DNA of 64,000 nucleotides from Metallyticus violacea (lineage: Eukaryota > Arthropoda > Insecta > Mantodea > Metallyticidae), in contig CM060838.1 of NCBI GenBank assembly GCA_030762175.1, positions 15,816,001-15,880,000 of the forward strand. Reading direction: 5' to 3'. Of this stretch, positions 13,887 through 25,946 are shown piece by piece. The translations under genes and the position numbers were made by a program. Positions within the stretch are counted from its first letter, which is position 1; each line of letters starts with the position of its first letter. Below the pieces are notes generated by a model. It made no database searches. It saw only the letters and a list, made by a program, of their open reading frames with translations, and was not told the origin of the DNA.

Positions 13887-14150
13887 CCGTCACGGGGGTC
13901 GCTAAGGCGCGGACTCGTGAGTGGGAGATCTGGCGTTCGAATCCCACCAGAACCGTCCTCCCTGATTGATACAGTTTTTTTTTTTTTCAGGTTTTCCTCA
14001 GTCCTCATAAATGGCAATTGCACGGGAGGTCCCTAAACTTAAAAAAAAATCCTTTCCCAATATTTCATTTCATCAAAATATCATTAGTGTCCACCACCTG
14101 TGGTGCCTCAGTAGTAAAAATGGGCGTTAACCACCATTCAAAAAAAAAAA
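13887..14150 (+). mobile_element. SINE family A copy
   Basis: The head (cgtcacgggggtcgctaagg) is slightly damaged in the A box. The B box is gttcgaatcc near 13938. A T-run expanded to about 14 bases precedes caggttttcctcagtcctca, and part of the central body is missing. The 3' end is tgggcgttaaccaccattc followed by an A tail at 14141-14150. No certain target-site duplication was found. Confidence 0.85.
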
Positions 14151-16008
14151 TCTCTATATACAAAAATTTGAACTTCCTGTTTTTCGGCCCGAACTTTCTT
14201 CGTGCACTACAAACTGGAGGACAATCCGCGAAATCCGTGACAGTGGTAGTGCAAATATGAATTTGGCGCAGTTCCATCTCAAAAAAGTTTTTAAGATTAT
14301 GTTCTAAATTACTTTTTTTGTAGTTTCTTTGAGATACAATAAAAAATCTGAAGGACTGAACTTGTAAAAAATTAATTAATTTCAACATTTAATTGTTTTA
14401 TTCAATCTTTAAGTCTGATAAAATTACTGCGACTCAGTGGGGGGGAAGAAGATACGGATTAAAATAATATATCTCTAGAAATTATCTCAAAGTATATTAT
14501 TTATTAGCTGTAACAAGAAAATTACCCATTCAAAATTAGCCAATTGATTGTTTCACTTCTCAAACCCTTATTATTTATTTATATTCCATAAAATTCATAC
14601 AATACATTTTAGCCAGATCAGAAAGAAATTTAAATATATAGATGAAAGTAAAAAAATTAACTTTTATTGAAATATTTAAAGAATTGTAGCATCATAATTG
14701 CAAAACGCCGAAAATTTACAAAATAGAAGGAAGAATATTACAAATCATTAATTGGTTCTAATTTCTGTTGTGTTTAATTATATCTTGACTCTGTGTAGAA
14801 TTTTCTAAAATTTTCCTTAATTTTTTAAATGATTTTCCTATACTAGCCAATTATCTTTGATGATTTTTAGCTGTATACTGATTTATTGGGAGGAGCGGAT
14901 CGTGGTAAGGAATTATCAACCCAATCATTGCGTTCTATATAATGAAAACCGAGATAATATTGATAAGAGCCGGAATCAACCCTCTCGAATGTGAGTTTTA
15001 GAATTTATGTGTGATCCAAATCGTTCATAATTGCTGGGAGCACGAGATCACAAAATTTTATACACGCACAGAAAATTACACAACAAAATCATCTATCTAA
15101 ACTGAATTTTGCAATAAACACTGAAGAAAATTTGCACAGAAATATTTAGTTTATTTATCTTTAATTTATGTTGCTAAAAATATACTTCATTATGGTTTCT
15201 TTGTTAATGCATGTCACGTAGAATTTGTCTAATTAAAGAGCTAATGAAATGTGATCTTCCCCAGCGGGTCGCTTCAGGTCTCCATAAGTCTGCAAAGGAC
15301 ATAGTGAACTTTGTTCCATGACCTAAGGGAAGCAAATCCTTAGTAATGTTGACAGAGACAAAGAATTGGGGCTGGTTGCAGGTTGACCAAGTGTGTCTTA
15401 TGTGAAGGCAGGATAAAGGCATTACAATAAAATTATCCTCTTTTCCGCGCGAGATGTACCGCCTCATAGAATTTCATGGGTGTCTTCATAGTTTGATGGA
15501 GGAAACGTGATAGCATAAAGCACGTAGGTGAATTGCTAGTCATGTAGTAGTAAGAGAGGAACAAAAGAGATGAAGGCGGGAAGGAAGTCGGGTGTGCTGG
15601 GGTTTCCTGGTGATAAGCGCACGGCAATCCGTCATGCTTGCCCACACGTCGCCTCTTATTACCCTCTGTCACGACTTAGGAGGCCGCATATCTTATTCTA
15701 TGCAACTAAATCTCAGTGCCTGCCCAATATGTCCTATAATGTTTCCTAATATTAACACTTTGTGCTTATCCAGTAGTTTGTTTAGCAAATGAAAACAGTT
15801 TAATTAGGTACTGATGCTTAAAGATAGCTTGTTCTTTGCACACTATAATTTTCAATACATTAATAAATAAACACATATGGGTATGGTAAATTACAATTAT
15901 GTAATCACATGCTTTTATAAATCTACGGTAAATATTGGGCTTATCAATATGAACCTTATAAAAAATAAATGTGTATGTAAAATACGGAAATGTTTGTCTA
16001 AGACATGT
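14151..16008. other. No gene or repeat recognised
   Basis: AT-rich, with a GC-richer patch at 15250-15680 holding overlapping minus-strand open frames (87 and 79 codons). Those translations match nothing I know. The patch may be a decayed repeat of a type not otherwise present in this window. Confidence 0.45.
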
Positions 16009-16065
16009 CTCGCCTGTTTTATCTCAGTAGTTAAAATGGGTTTTAAATACAATTTAAAAATAAAA
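16009..16065 (+). mobile_element. SINE family A, 3'-end fragment
   Basis: Only the last part survives: cgcctgttttatctcagtag followed by ttaaaatgggttttaaatac and an A-rich tail. This matches the family A end (cgcctgtggtgcctcagtag, then aaaacgggcgttaaacac) with several changes. It is an old, 5'-truncated copy. Confidence 0.55.
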
Positions 16066-16118
16066 AATGACATATGCACAGGAGCAGTTTCACAAACTCA
16101 AGTGTTATCAACTACTTT

Positions 16119-16142
16119 CGCGCTGCAGACACTTGCAGCGCG
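16119..16142. repeat. GC-rich perfect hairpin
   Basis: The arms cgcgctgca (16119-16127) and tgcagcgcg (16134-16142) are exact inverted copies around a six-base spacer. It stands out in AT-rich surroundings. The function is unknown; it could be the centre of a decayed inverted-repeat element. Confidence 0.6.
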
Positions 16143-16482
16143 CATTCATTAGTTATTTACTAGCATTTACTAATAATTGATACTGCACTCGCTATCATAT
16201 GCGTGGAGGCTGGAAGTGCCCGCCCGCCTCTGCATATTTTGATTCAGCGCCTGCACGGGTATTATTTCAAGTACTGCAGCCGAGCAGCTTTTGCGCACTG
16301 CCGACAGTTACACTAACTTGCTGGGTTAATCGCGTTAAAGATTTAGGGAAGTTTCTAATCAGTAGCCTATTTCATCAAGCTTCTGTCTGTTAATACCTGA
16401 TCATTTAGTCTCGGCTTCTTGTCAGTAAAAGGGTTCGATGCAGATGCAGATGTTACTTGTCGAAATAAATTAAACCAGTGAT

Positions 16483-16690
16483 CGCCTCCGTCGTCTAGTG
16501 GTAACAATCGCGACTGGGTTCGAATTCCGGTCAGATCAAGGTACCTGGGCAAGGCTGTTTTTTGAGCTTTTCTTACCCTGAGAAAGGGAATGCCAGATAG
16601 TTTTAAGGCGTCAAGGACTTTAAGCTTATTTCACCATCGTTGATTAATTTCACTCATCCCTACATCCATTCAAAGCGACACTAAATTAAA
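16483..16690 (+). mobile_element. Possible third tRNA-headed SINE (family C), single copy here
   Basis: The head gcctccgtcgtctagtggta resembles a Glu/Asp-type tRNA 5' half with an A box. It is followed by gactgggttcgaattccggt, which contains a B box. The anticodon region is shortened. A body of about 150 bp follows, ending in ATTAAA-type AT-rich sequence. The head-plus-body layout matches tRNA-derived SINEs, but there is no second copy in the window to confirm it. A tRNA pseudogene is the alternative. Confidence 0.45.
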
Positions 16691-17740
16691 TATTAAAATT
16701 ATAAATACATTAAATTAAACCTAAAAGGACTCTAGTTCTGCTTTAACTTCTAAATGAACTGTACCCCCCAGTCACGGTGTACCTGGTAACGCTGCATTGT
16801 CACTCTGATTTGTAAACATTGAACATTACTTGATTTCAGCAACACTTCGAAGTCTACCCAAAATTATTGTAATTTTCAATGTATGTTTTTTTTTTTTTTA
16901 TTTCAGTTTTGAAAATTCTATCAGAATACTTGTTAGCAAAGCCGGTGTTTTCCTTAGATTAATAAAAGTCAGAAATTACTTTAGTAGAGGGCCAAGAAAT
17001 GGCTTTGTGGTTCTTATTTGTTGAGTTGTCGCCTTCCTATATATTCGTGTGTTTTAAATACATTTGATTAAGTAAGCATGCTTAATTAAGTTCAAAATAA
17101 ATTAAAAAATAAATAAATGTCTACAGGTTCTGACCTTGGTCTTTATCTCCATAATAATTCTAACATAAAACAGCACAACAAAAATAACATACATTAAATC
17201 TGTTATTTAAATAAAAGCAAACAAGCTCAATAGTAGTTACCTATTGGCATCCAGAAGACTAGCGATACACTTTCAGGTATACAGCCATAAACTCAATGTT
17301 TCTATTGTACTTAATAATTTAGTCAAAATCTTCTCTTATATTTTTGCACTCTTTTCAACAGCATTGTCCACTCTAACTTATATGTCCACAATCATTTTTC
17401 TCTTATCATTAAATATCTTCCTCTTAAACACTATTTTTCTCCTCTTCAACAGTTTCTCTCCCATAAATTTATACTTCAAACAGGATATGTATTGCATCTT
17501 CTCTATCTTCACATCTAGAACAAATATGAAAAACTATTCCCCTGCTGCTCTTTAAGCCCTATGTCTTAACCCAAACCAGGTTTTGCCTTTCATTTTTATT
17601 AAAACACTAATGCACATTTCTCTTTCAAAATCATGCTTTAGTTATCTGTAAAAAATTAACGATTATTTCTCCTGAATGTGTAAATTAGCATTTGTCTCCC
17701 TATACCCTTCAGCCTAGTTCTCACTTCCGGCTAAAATTCG
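16691..17740. other. No gene or repeat recognised
   Basis: AT-rich sequence with short, low-complexity open frames only. Confidence 0.5.
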
Positions 17741-17982
17741 GTCCTGCTGGTCCAGTGTAACCATATTTGTCTCGTAGACCCGAAATCGCGATTTCGTTCC
17801 CCGCCGATGATTTTTTTCGGGCGTAAAAATTCTAAGTATGGCTTCCTTCGCAAGGGAAGTAAAGCCGGCGGTCCCTTGTTGTAGATTTATGATGGTAAAA
17901 GAACCTCAAGCCTGAAAGAAGACGCACCTGAGCAAAATTATCGGCCGTTTCACGCCCTGAATTGAATGGGACTCTGATGAAC
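17741..17982 (+). mobile_element. SINE family B copy, diverged
   Basis: The head remnant is gtcctgctggtccagtgtaa, with the B-box region degraded (gatttcgttccccgccg). The family B body follows: tttttcgggcgtaaaaattc, tatggcttccttcgcaaggg, aacctcaagcctgaaagaag and cggccgtttcacgccctgaa. It lacks the usual 3' end aagagcgtccgtaaata, so the tail is lost or truncated near 17982. Confidence 0.85.
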
Positions 17983-19071
17983 TTTAACCATTTACTATTA
18001 CTCAAATTTGCCTTTTGATATTTTAGACAAATCTCAATACATGGTTATATTGCTAAATATTCTTAATAATAAACCCTTCTTGTGCATCTATCATCAATTT
18101 CCCATATTTCTATGTTATTAAATACGTATGAGTAATTGGAGATTGAGAATTTTAATGTCTGCAGCCTCATAAATGTGGTAAAAGGTTGTGAGACGGATCA
18201 AGTAGAATTCCATACAAATTAATATGAGCAAGTTTTCGTTTTATTTTTTCTGCTAGAGTAGTCACAAAATTTGGATTCCAGGGCATTCAACCTGGGACCA
18301 ACCGCACCTATTCCATTCGAGTTGTTCCTGCAAATAAATCCTTTGTCGGAGAGAAATAGAGGATCTCTCATTGTTGACACGTTGCGGCATTCAAGTAGCG
18401 TTTGGGGAATTTACTAATGGTATGGACGCCTAAGTGCTCCATCCCTCCCCCTTGTTCTACCGCCACCCTACTGGGGTTTAGTGAAACGATCTTCTTAAAC
18501 TGGACTATGGATTCTCTCTCGGAGATTAAGTGGATGTCATTCACATTAGCATTGGAGGGGAAATGCAAGCGACACGTCTCTTTTTTTCTAACAATGGAGC
18601 AACTTCGCGAAGATATAAGAAAGAGGATAACCTCCTGAAAGATTCCCAAATGTGCTATGGCTTCTTCGCCACAAATCATGCTACCCACATAGCTGTCAGT
18701 GCGGTAATCGGGTTGAATTTTCTTTAGATTCTTTTCTTATAATATCCAATAGGCTTGTAAGTTATTTCAAAGTTAGTAAGATAAACACACCGTAATAGCA
18801 AATCTCAAATATGTTATTTTTCTCTTCAGATTTACTCTACAGTGCTATTCTCCATTATGTGTGTGTGTGTGTATTGTAGTGTCTAAGGAATTCTTATGTT
18901 TCAGTACATATATATCAGAAAAATTTAAATAAATTATATGTGTATACCTTATACGTTGCTTCTACCTCTTCATAAAAAGATTCAATGCCTAAAGTTCTTC
19001 ATTTCAAAAGGGAGATTATTGTTTTAATGCTATTTTTTCCACATCTCTCAATATATTTTGTATATTTTGTA
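17983..19071. other. No gene recognised
   Basis: A GC-richer patch at 18290-18690 is open on both strands (106 codons minus, 78 codons plus), but neither translation shows a motif I recognise. A short GT microsatellite lies at about 18858-18875. Confidence 0.45.
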
Positions 19072-19235
19072 ATAGTGCTTAACGCCCGTTTTTACTACTG
19101 TGGCATCACAGGCGGTAGACATCGATGATACATAAAATTAAGTGATAAATTAGGAAATAATTCTTTTTAAGAAGGAAGCGTTCAGGCCTAAGTTTAGCGT
19201 ACCTCTCCGGCATTTGCCATTTATGAAAACTGAAT
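19072..19235 (-). mobile_element. SINE family A copy, 5'-truncated
   Basis: The reverse-complement tail (gtgcttaacgcccgttttta) starts the copy. The body follows to ggcatttgccatttatgaaa, where the match stops. The tRNA-like head and promoter boxes are absent. 5' truncation is expected of copies made by LINE-type reverse transcription that stopped early. Confidence 0.8.
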
Positions 19236-22200
19236 ACCTGTGTTGGTATTTTCCATAAAGTTTTTATTTGTGAGCTCAAGGGGTAGTTCAAAGTAAAATA
19301 TTTTCATGTTGTTCTTCCAGTCATTTCTGTGTTAAATTATGTAACTTTCTCATATTTTTTCACTACATATCGCTAATCATTAAATGTATTGTTTCTCTTC
19401 TTTTTAGTTGCGTTCACTCAGTATTATCGAGCTTGGACTATCGTTGACTACCTTAAGAATTTTGGGCAGTTCTTTAAATTCCAATCGGTATTAAGTTCCT
19501 TTACAAGTACGTAAGTTCTCCTTGTCTCCTGATAAATTAGAGCAATTATTAAGTTTACAACAGTATGCATTGCAAATGACTGGAATGTTTAAGTTACTGT
19601 TTTCATTTTATACGCAAGGAGTGCATTTAAATGCAGTAACAGTGTTGACAACCAGTAATAAATGAGTAAGACTTGTACAGATGGACATTTTCCAAAAAAA
19701 AAAAAAAAAAAAGTGTGGTCTAATACATTACAAGTGTATGGACTTGTAACTTGTAGTTATTAATAAAATTCTGTTCCACAAAGATTTCTGCTACTCTTGT
19801 AAGTTTCTACTCCATACTTGCAACGGTACAAATATTATTATTTTTTTTTTGTTATTTTATACAAAAATATTAGTACTAGTCATACTCTTGTACTTTATAT
19901 ATATTTCTCTATAAATGCAGAAATATTAGTACTATAAATACCAGTGCACTTTTATTATCTTTTAGATTAATTCAGAGAACTAGTATATTAATACGTAACC
20001 CAATTGCATTAAAAGTGATGCCAATGATAATGTGGATTTACATTTTAACTAACACAATTTGGGTATAAACAAAGTTTGAGGTTAGGTCTAATTAACTTAT
20101 GACTAACGTTGGCCTTTCCTACTTTAAATATATATTTCAATCCAGCATCTTACTTTTTTTTAAAGGTTTTCGTTAAATGTCCCAAAAAGAATTTCTTTCC
20201 TTTTTGCCTCGTTCTCTTTTAAAAACTATATTTCATTTCCGTTTGACACCATTTTCACAAGTTTTGCTTGTAATATAAATGTGATTACCAAATAAAACAA
20301 ATAAATGTATATCTAGTAAATAATCAGATATACAAATAAATAAATGATTGAGTGCAAAAGAAAATATTGATTCTTGTGCTATCTTAGGGCACCCTGCTCA
20401 TTTGTTTTATATTTCCCATGATGCACAAGAGTTGCATGTGGGTTTGTGGGAGTGAAACAGCTGGAGTCAATGAGAGTATATGTTCGTGTAAGAGCAAATT
20501 GAAAACAGGCGGAAAATGTCGCGTGTGTCTGTCTGTCTCTCTTTCTCTCTGTCTCTCTCTCTCTGTCTCTCTCTCTCTCACGGGTATGTACATTCCTATC
20601 TTGTTTCGTTGCTTTTGTGTGACTGTTCAAAACTGCACCATGACTTTACGGACACACTGTATATTGTAATCACGTTGTAGTGGGTGCTAGATATATTTTC
20701 TGCAGTTTTTATTCTTAGGTATTTTTCTTTGCGTGTAAGATAATTATATGCAGTTACATGTGTGAACATTTTGCAAATGTCCTTTGTGTTTTTAAATGCA
20801 GATAAATTTTCAATTTCGTCAATTAAGAGACCAAGATGTTCTTTTTAGCTATGGAAGACGTAGAAGGTCAGAAAGTAGGGCAGAAAAAATGTTTTCCCAA
20901 ATTACGGACAGAAGTATAATGGAAGTCTAATTAATTAACTGGTCCTGCTGGTTGGGGAACGTAATTCCATGTGGGTGATGGTGTGGCATCTTCAACAAGA
21001 TAACCTCCACCTTTTCATCGCAATCGCGGCTACAACCAACTGCTTCTTTAGGAGCTACCAAATACATCGCAACAGAGCATTATTAGTTCCACAGTGTACG
21101 CGCCTTGTATGCTTTTATGACTATTTGCGTGTTTTTGTGATTATCGTGTTTGTGTGTATGCAATTTTACTCGGTAACATTTCTGCTACACCACTTCCGCT
21201 GTATAATGAAAAAAGTTGTGTTTTTACTCCGGTGGTTCTCTATGTACGATCTGCTCACCCCTAGTGTTAACTCTGGTAAACATTAAACACATGTATGGGG
21301 TACCCTATTCTCAAAGATTACCATTACATAATAACCTTTCTAAATGTTAATTATAGGTCAATATTGTAGAAGTGATAATCTGTTCTGCACGTTAAACATA
21401 CATTTTATTATTACGGAATTGATATAACTAATTCAAGATATGACGGATTTCTTATTATGGAATGGACATCTAATCAAGATATGACGTCATGTGGCAAACA
21501 GCTGTTCCTTCATCGTGCACCTTTATGACGTCGCGTGTAGTTCTTTATTAATACTTTACAAGAGTTGGATATTAACTTGTTGAACAGAAAGTCACAACTT
21601 CATACTTTATAAAGACTTTTACTCGTTCATTTAATTAATTTTAATCAAGTAAATATAAACGTTTGAATGAAAATAAAAATCATTGGTCACTGATCTATTT
21701 GTTCCTTAACTTATTATTTGAATGAAAATGAATGAGATTATTAAAGTACATAGTGATTCCTCCATGTATGGGTGTGTGTGAGAGAGAGAGGGGGAGGGAG
21801 AGAGGGAGGGTGAAAGAGAGAAATCAAAGTTAACGGCATAGTTACTGTGTACGGTAATATTAAATAAACAAAGTTCATATATCATATATCTTCTGGACGA
21901 TTTATAAAATGAGTTCATAAGGATATCAACAAGGTCGTGCCTAAGTTGACTGGTTTAAACATTGGTAGGAAGGAAAAAAACAGCACGCAACGCCAGTTAA
22001 ACTTTAGTTTGCGCCTGAGTCAGAAGGTTGACATCGTTATGTTAAATGTCTGCTCTAGTTATTTTAATATAAAGAGCGTTACAAATTTTCATAAATGAAT
22101 TTCCTCTTCAATTCTACATAAAGAATTTCATTAATGCAAAGCAGAGAGAGAGCGAGACGTTTAAAATTACTTTTCATAAATAAGGGAGGGAGGAAACAAA

Positions 22201-24204
22201 GAATGAAAGAAAGAATCTCTTTCACTAATTAAACAATGAAAAGGAATATTGTAATTGCTAATATTTGCCCAAATCCTCTTATTTTACTAATTTCCTAGTA
22301 CCTTGGAAAAAATAAATTTAAAGATATAAGGAAATGTGTTAAAACTATATTATAAAATAATCCAAGAACAAGGCATTTTATTTAAATTAAACATTTTTAT
22401 TTGCACTATGTTCTTATTGTAATTTATCCAAGCTTGTCTAGTTCATTCTTTGCGCCATATGTTCCAAGCTTCATTCTAGAACTACTACGGACAATAGTTC
22501 CTTCTCAGTTCTGTTAAGGGATACATTTCCTTACCTCTTAGTTTAACAACTGTGCATAGGTTCCAGGTATTTCGACTAAATCATATGAATATCATTTTTA
22601 TATATTTTTTTAATAATTTGAAACATTAGGTATTTTGTCCCACAGAAAAACGTTTTTCATTCTGCAGAGCTCAGAAATCATCTATTTGTACTATACCCTG
22701 TTGCTTATCAATACATATTTCTCTTGTGTTTATCTTCCACCACATACTTATTTAAAATTATATTCGTCTCCCATATGTAGGCGTTTCTGATATGCATTTG
22801 TTTATCAAAAGTTTATTTATTATAATACATAACCATAGCTTGGTTTAGCTTCTGAACTAAACTTTAACAAGAATCTCTTACCTTTCATTGTATAGTTTTA
22901 ATGGTGCTGGTGGTCAAGAGAATTATTTGCATTTTCCCACTTTGTTACATTATTATGATTTTAATTATAGATTTGATTTTTATATCTGGTTTCGTATATT
23001 CACTTGGCGTGTTCACATTATTTCACTTTATTTTTATTTGTAATATTCAAATCTTAGTTATTAAGGGGTTCTCTTGTATAATTAACAAATTACTCTGTAA
23101 ATAAGAATTCAAAGTAACGCTTGTAGCGTTTTAATTTGGACCATAAATAATAACCAAATGATATTTTTAAAACAGCCAACTCTATTAAAGTAGTTTGTAA
23201 ACAATGCTACTATATTCTGATAGGCCACGAAAATTGATATTACGTTAATATTAACACCAACAGTAACAGACAGATATTTTTTGTCACTACTGAGGGAAAA
23301 TTCAATGCAATTAATTATTTTCATCACCGATCAATGCAAATACCTTACTAATTTTATAATTAAGCATATTTTACCCCAAAATGTACTTGAATCCTTTTAA
23401 TTCTCAACTATTTGTTTATATAATTTCTATACAAGAAATAAGATTGGTGATAAGCCACATTCTTGTCTCATTTCTTGTTTTATTAATCCGTTCTTACACC
23501 TCATAACGAATATTTATTTGTTTATATCTGCCCAGACTTTAAACTTTAAATTTTATCGATTTTTTTATAAATTTAAGAATGCCATGAGGTTGTTAAAAAA
23601 TCGTTCATTTTTCTATTACATATTTAAAATATTAATTATTACTTTTTATCAATTTTTTTTTATATTCCGGTTAGTAAAAACATTCAGAATGTAATTTTAA
23701 TTGAATTGCCTTAGCATATTCAAATTTTTTTCTAATTAAATTTTTTACACCGAAATTGTGAACAAAAAGAACCTAAATCTCAATTGTTAGATGTTCAGCA
23801 TGATAAGTCAAAAATCCATGGCTAGAGTCCCCGGCTATGACCTCGAAGAAGACTCCGATTTGAAATCTAAAGCCAACAACATACGTGTTTTGAAAGCGAA
23901 TCTAAATAACTGATACTACGTTCCTTTCATGGTCTGCCTGCCATGAACAATTCCTGTGTCTACTTATAATGTAACGATGTTAGCAAACAATTTAAAGGCA
24001 TCCAAAGCAGTTTCTCTTTTTCAACCCAGTGTTACTCTGAAATTGTGTTTATATACTTGAGAGATCTAAAACTCTCCATTTCCATATTTTTGAGAGCTGA
24101 TTTGGTATCATTGCCTCTAGTTTTAAGACCAGGGCTGCCGAAAACTGGGAAACCACGCAAATATAACGCATTTAATAGAACAAAATAATAAAACCCATCA
24201 CACA
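19236..24204. other. No gene recognised; simple repeats only
   Basis: AT-rich. It contains an A run at 19694-19712, a TCTC-rich tract at about 20525-20579 and a GAGA-rich tract at about 21778-21820. The open frames at 20379-20669 are readings of the TCTC tract. Confidence 0.55.
20525..20579. repeat. TC/TCTG dinucleotide-rich microsatellite
   Basis: Imperfect (TC)n with interspersed TG. It produces the alternating Arg-Glu and Ser-Leu open frames on the two strands, which are not genes. Confidence 0.9.
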
Positions 24205-24470
24205 GCGACTCGGGTAGGCGAAGTTGTTAGGTACGGACATGTGAGCAAGTCTGAGGCTCAAATTCTACCAGGACCGTTCATCCTGATAGTTATTTTTATT
24301 TTTTTTTTTCTAGTTTTTCTCGGTCCTTATTAATGATGAATGTCGGGGAGGTATCGTAAACGTAGGCTTCAAATGTTTTGTTCCCCAAAAGTTTCATTTA
24401 CTAATATATCATTTTATCTCATGTATTGGCCTATAATGCCTTATGTGAGAATAAACAATACTTAAAAAAA
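24205..24470 (+). mobile_element. SINE family A copy, strongly diverged
   Basis: The order of blocks matches family A but with many substitutions. The head is gactcgggtaggcgaagttg, the B box is lost (ggctcaaattctacc), ctagtttttctcggtcctta and gtcggggaggtatcgtaaac are recognisable, and the end is tgccttatgtgagaataaac plus an A-rich tail. Substitution load suggests this is among the oldest copies in the window. Confidence 0.75.
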
Positions 24471-24962
24471 TGTAACGCGAACTTTATGTACCTTCTCTGC
24501 ACTTTGTTTATGCACTATATCATTATTTTAAATCATTTTCTTAGAAATTCTTTTTATTTATATCCACATGTGACCTTTGAGAGATTCCATGTAAGGGCTG
24601 TTTCTTTATGTTGCGCCAATTTGCTTAATGACCATCTCTCGACTCAAATATCTGGTTGACAGATACAGCAGCAAGATCGTTTTCTTTTGTTGTGCAAAAG
24701 AAAACAAGACAGGTACATGATTGACCGTTAACCTTTCAAGGATTTTGTTTACATTCAGGTTAACAAAGGAATGTCGATCTAAACTCTTACGTCATATCGC
24801 TTTGTGCTCCCTACTTGTTCCCAATATAATACAGTTCTGAGAGCGGATATTTTCTCTTCAGGGAGCAATATTCTCCTAGTTGTGTTTTATAGGTGCAGGA
24901 CAGTGCAGGTAGAAACGTATTTGATATTTATATTTTGGTTTCCTGGAAATGGCATATTTTTT

Positions 24963-25005
24963 CTTAATAGCCATTTTTAATACTGTGGTATCGTAGGCGG
25001 AGGGT
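24963..25005 (-). mobile_element. SINE family A, 3'-end fragment
   Basis: The sequence cttaatagccatttttaata followed by ctgtggtatcgtaggcgg is the reverse complement of the family A 3' end with substitutions. Only about 43 bp remain. Confidence 0.5.
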
Positions 25006-25213
25006 ATAAAGTTCCTTTAACAAAACAGTGGCGTGGCTTCCGAGGATGCATTCCTTAATTCTAATACTTAATGTTATGCTAGGCAAAAGGAGCAATTCAT
25101 TGTTAGAGTCGCAGCGAGTTTCTAAGGATATATCCAACAAGCAACTGGTTTGAAATTTTCAGTGGAAAATATCTCTCGCAGATTCTGGTTATATGGAGGA
25201 CAATATTGATACG

Positions 25214-25946
25214 AGGGGGTGTTGAAAGTAATGCCTCCTAATTTTTTTTATTTGTAAATGCTTAAAGTTGTTTCAATAAAATAAAAGAAGGTAATTATCT
25301 AAAATTTTAACCTTCAGGTCTACATAAACAATTTCTATATCATCACCATGGGGATAAAGACACTTCTAACAACGGGATGCTAGTTTCTTGATATTGTCGT
25401 TGTAGAATCGCTCATTTTAACGACTTCATTTTCGTTTTTATTGCACCATGATAATCAAATTGAAGTCTGCTCAAGTATTCCGTAAGCTTGCAAACACAGG
25501 AGGGTGCATTCAAGGCACCCATTGTGCACAAAGTTTTCTATATCCCGGGTCGGCGATTATTGCCTGCGCTGGCTTCTTAATGCCCACACTTGATAAAAAA
25601 ACTACCTGAGCTATGAGGCGGTTTCTTCTAATGAGTTTATATAAGCTTCATCAGTTGCATATGCAGCTTTCCTCTGGGTGTTCTTTACGAGCATGAGCAA
25701 CTCATGTCGTACTATACCTTTATCTCCATTCTCCAATGAATGTCAATTGGGAGCATTTTTTCTTCCGTAAGAAACTCGACCATCGCATACTTTTGTCTAT
25801 AGTTCTGAACCTCCTCAAGATAGAAGTTTGAAACCTGCAGCACAGAACGGAGAAAACCTAATGAGTACAATGTATTATTGTCAAAATCTAATATGTGTTT
25901 AGAACCTAACAAAAGAATAAAATACAACACTTTTCAGCACATCGTC
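25214..25946 (-). mobile_element. Mariner-type transposon, internally deleted
   Basis: The left terminus TAcgagggggtgttgaaagt starts at 25214. A poor inverted match (cttttcagcacatcgt) near 25930-25945 may be the other end. The broken transposase frame runs right to left. Near 25820 is the N-terminal helix-turn-helix (YAMVEFLTEEKMLPIDIHWRM), and near 25540 is YRKLCAQWVP, the block following the second helix-turn-helix. Near 25340-25440 is the C-terminal signature FYNDNIKKLASR with GDDIE. The DDE catalytic region between the last two is missing. This is a dead, shortened mariner of a different subfamily from the copies at 53-60 kb. The right boundary is uncertain. Confidence 0.7.

Noticed and set aside
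20379..20669. Arg/Glu-rich and Ser/Leu-rich open frames on both strands
   Set aside because: They are produced by the TCTC-rich microsatellite.
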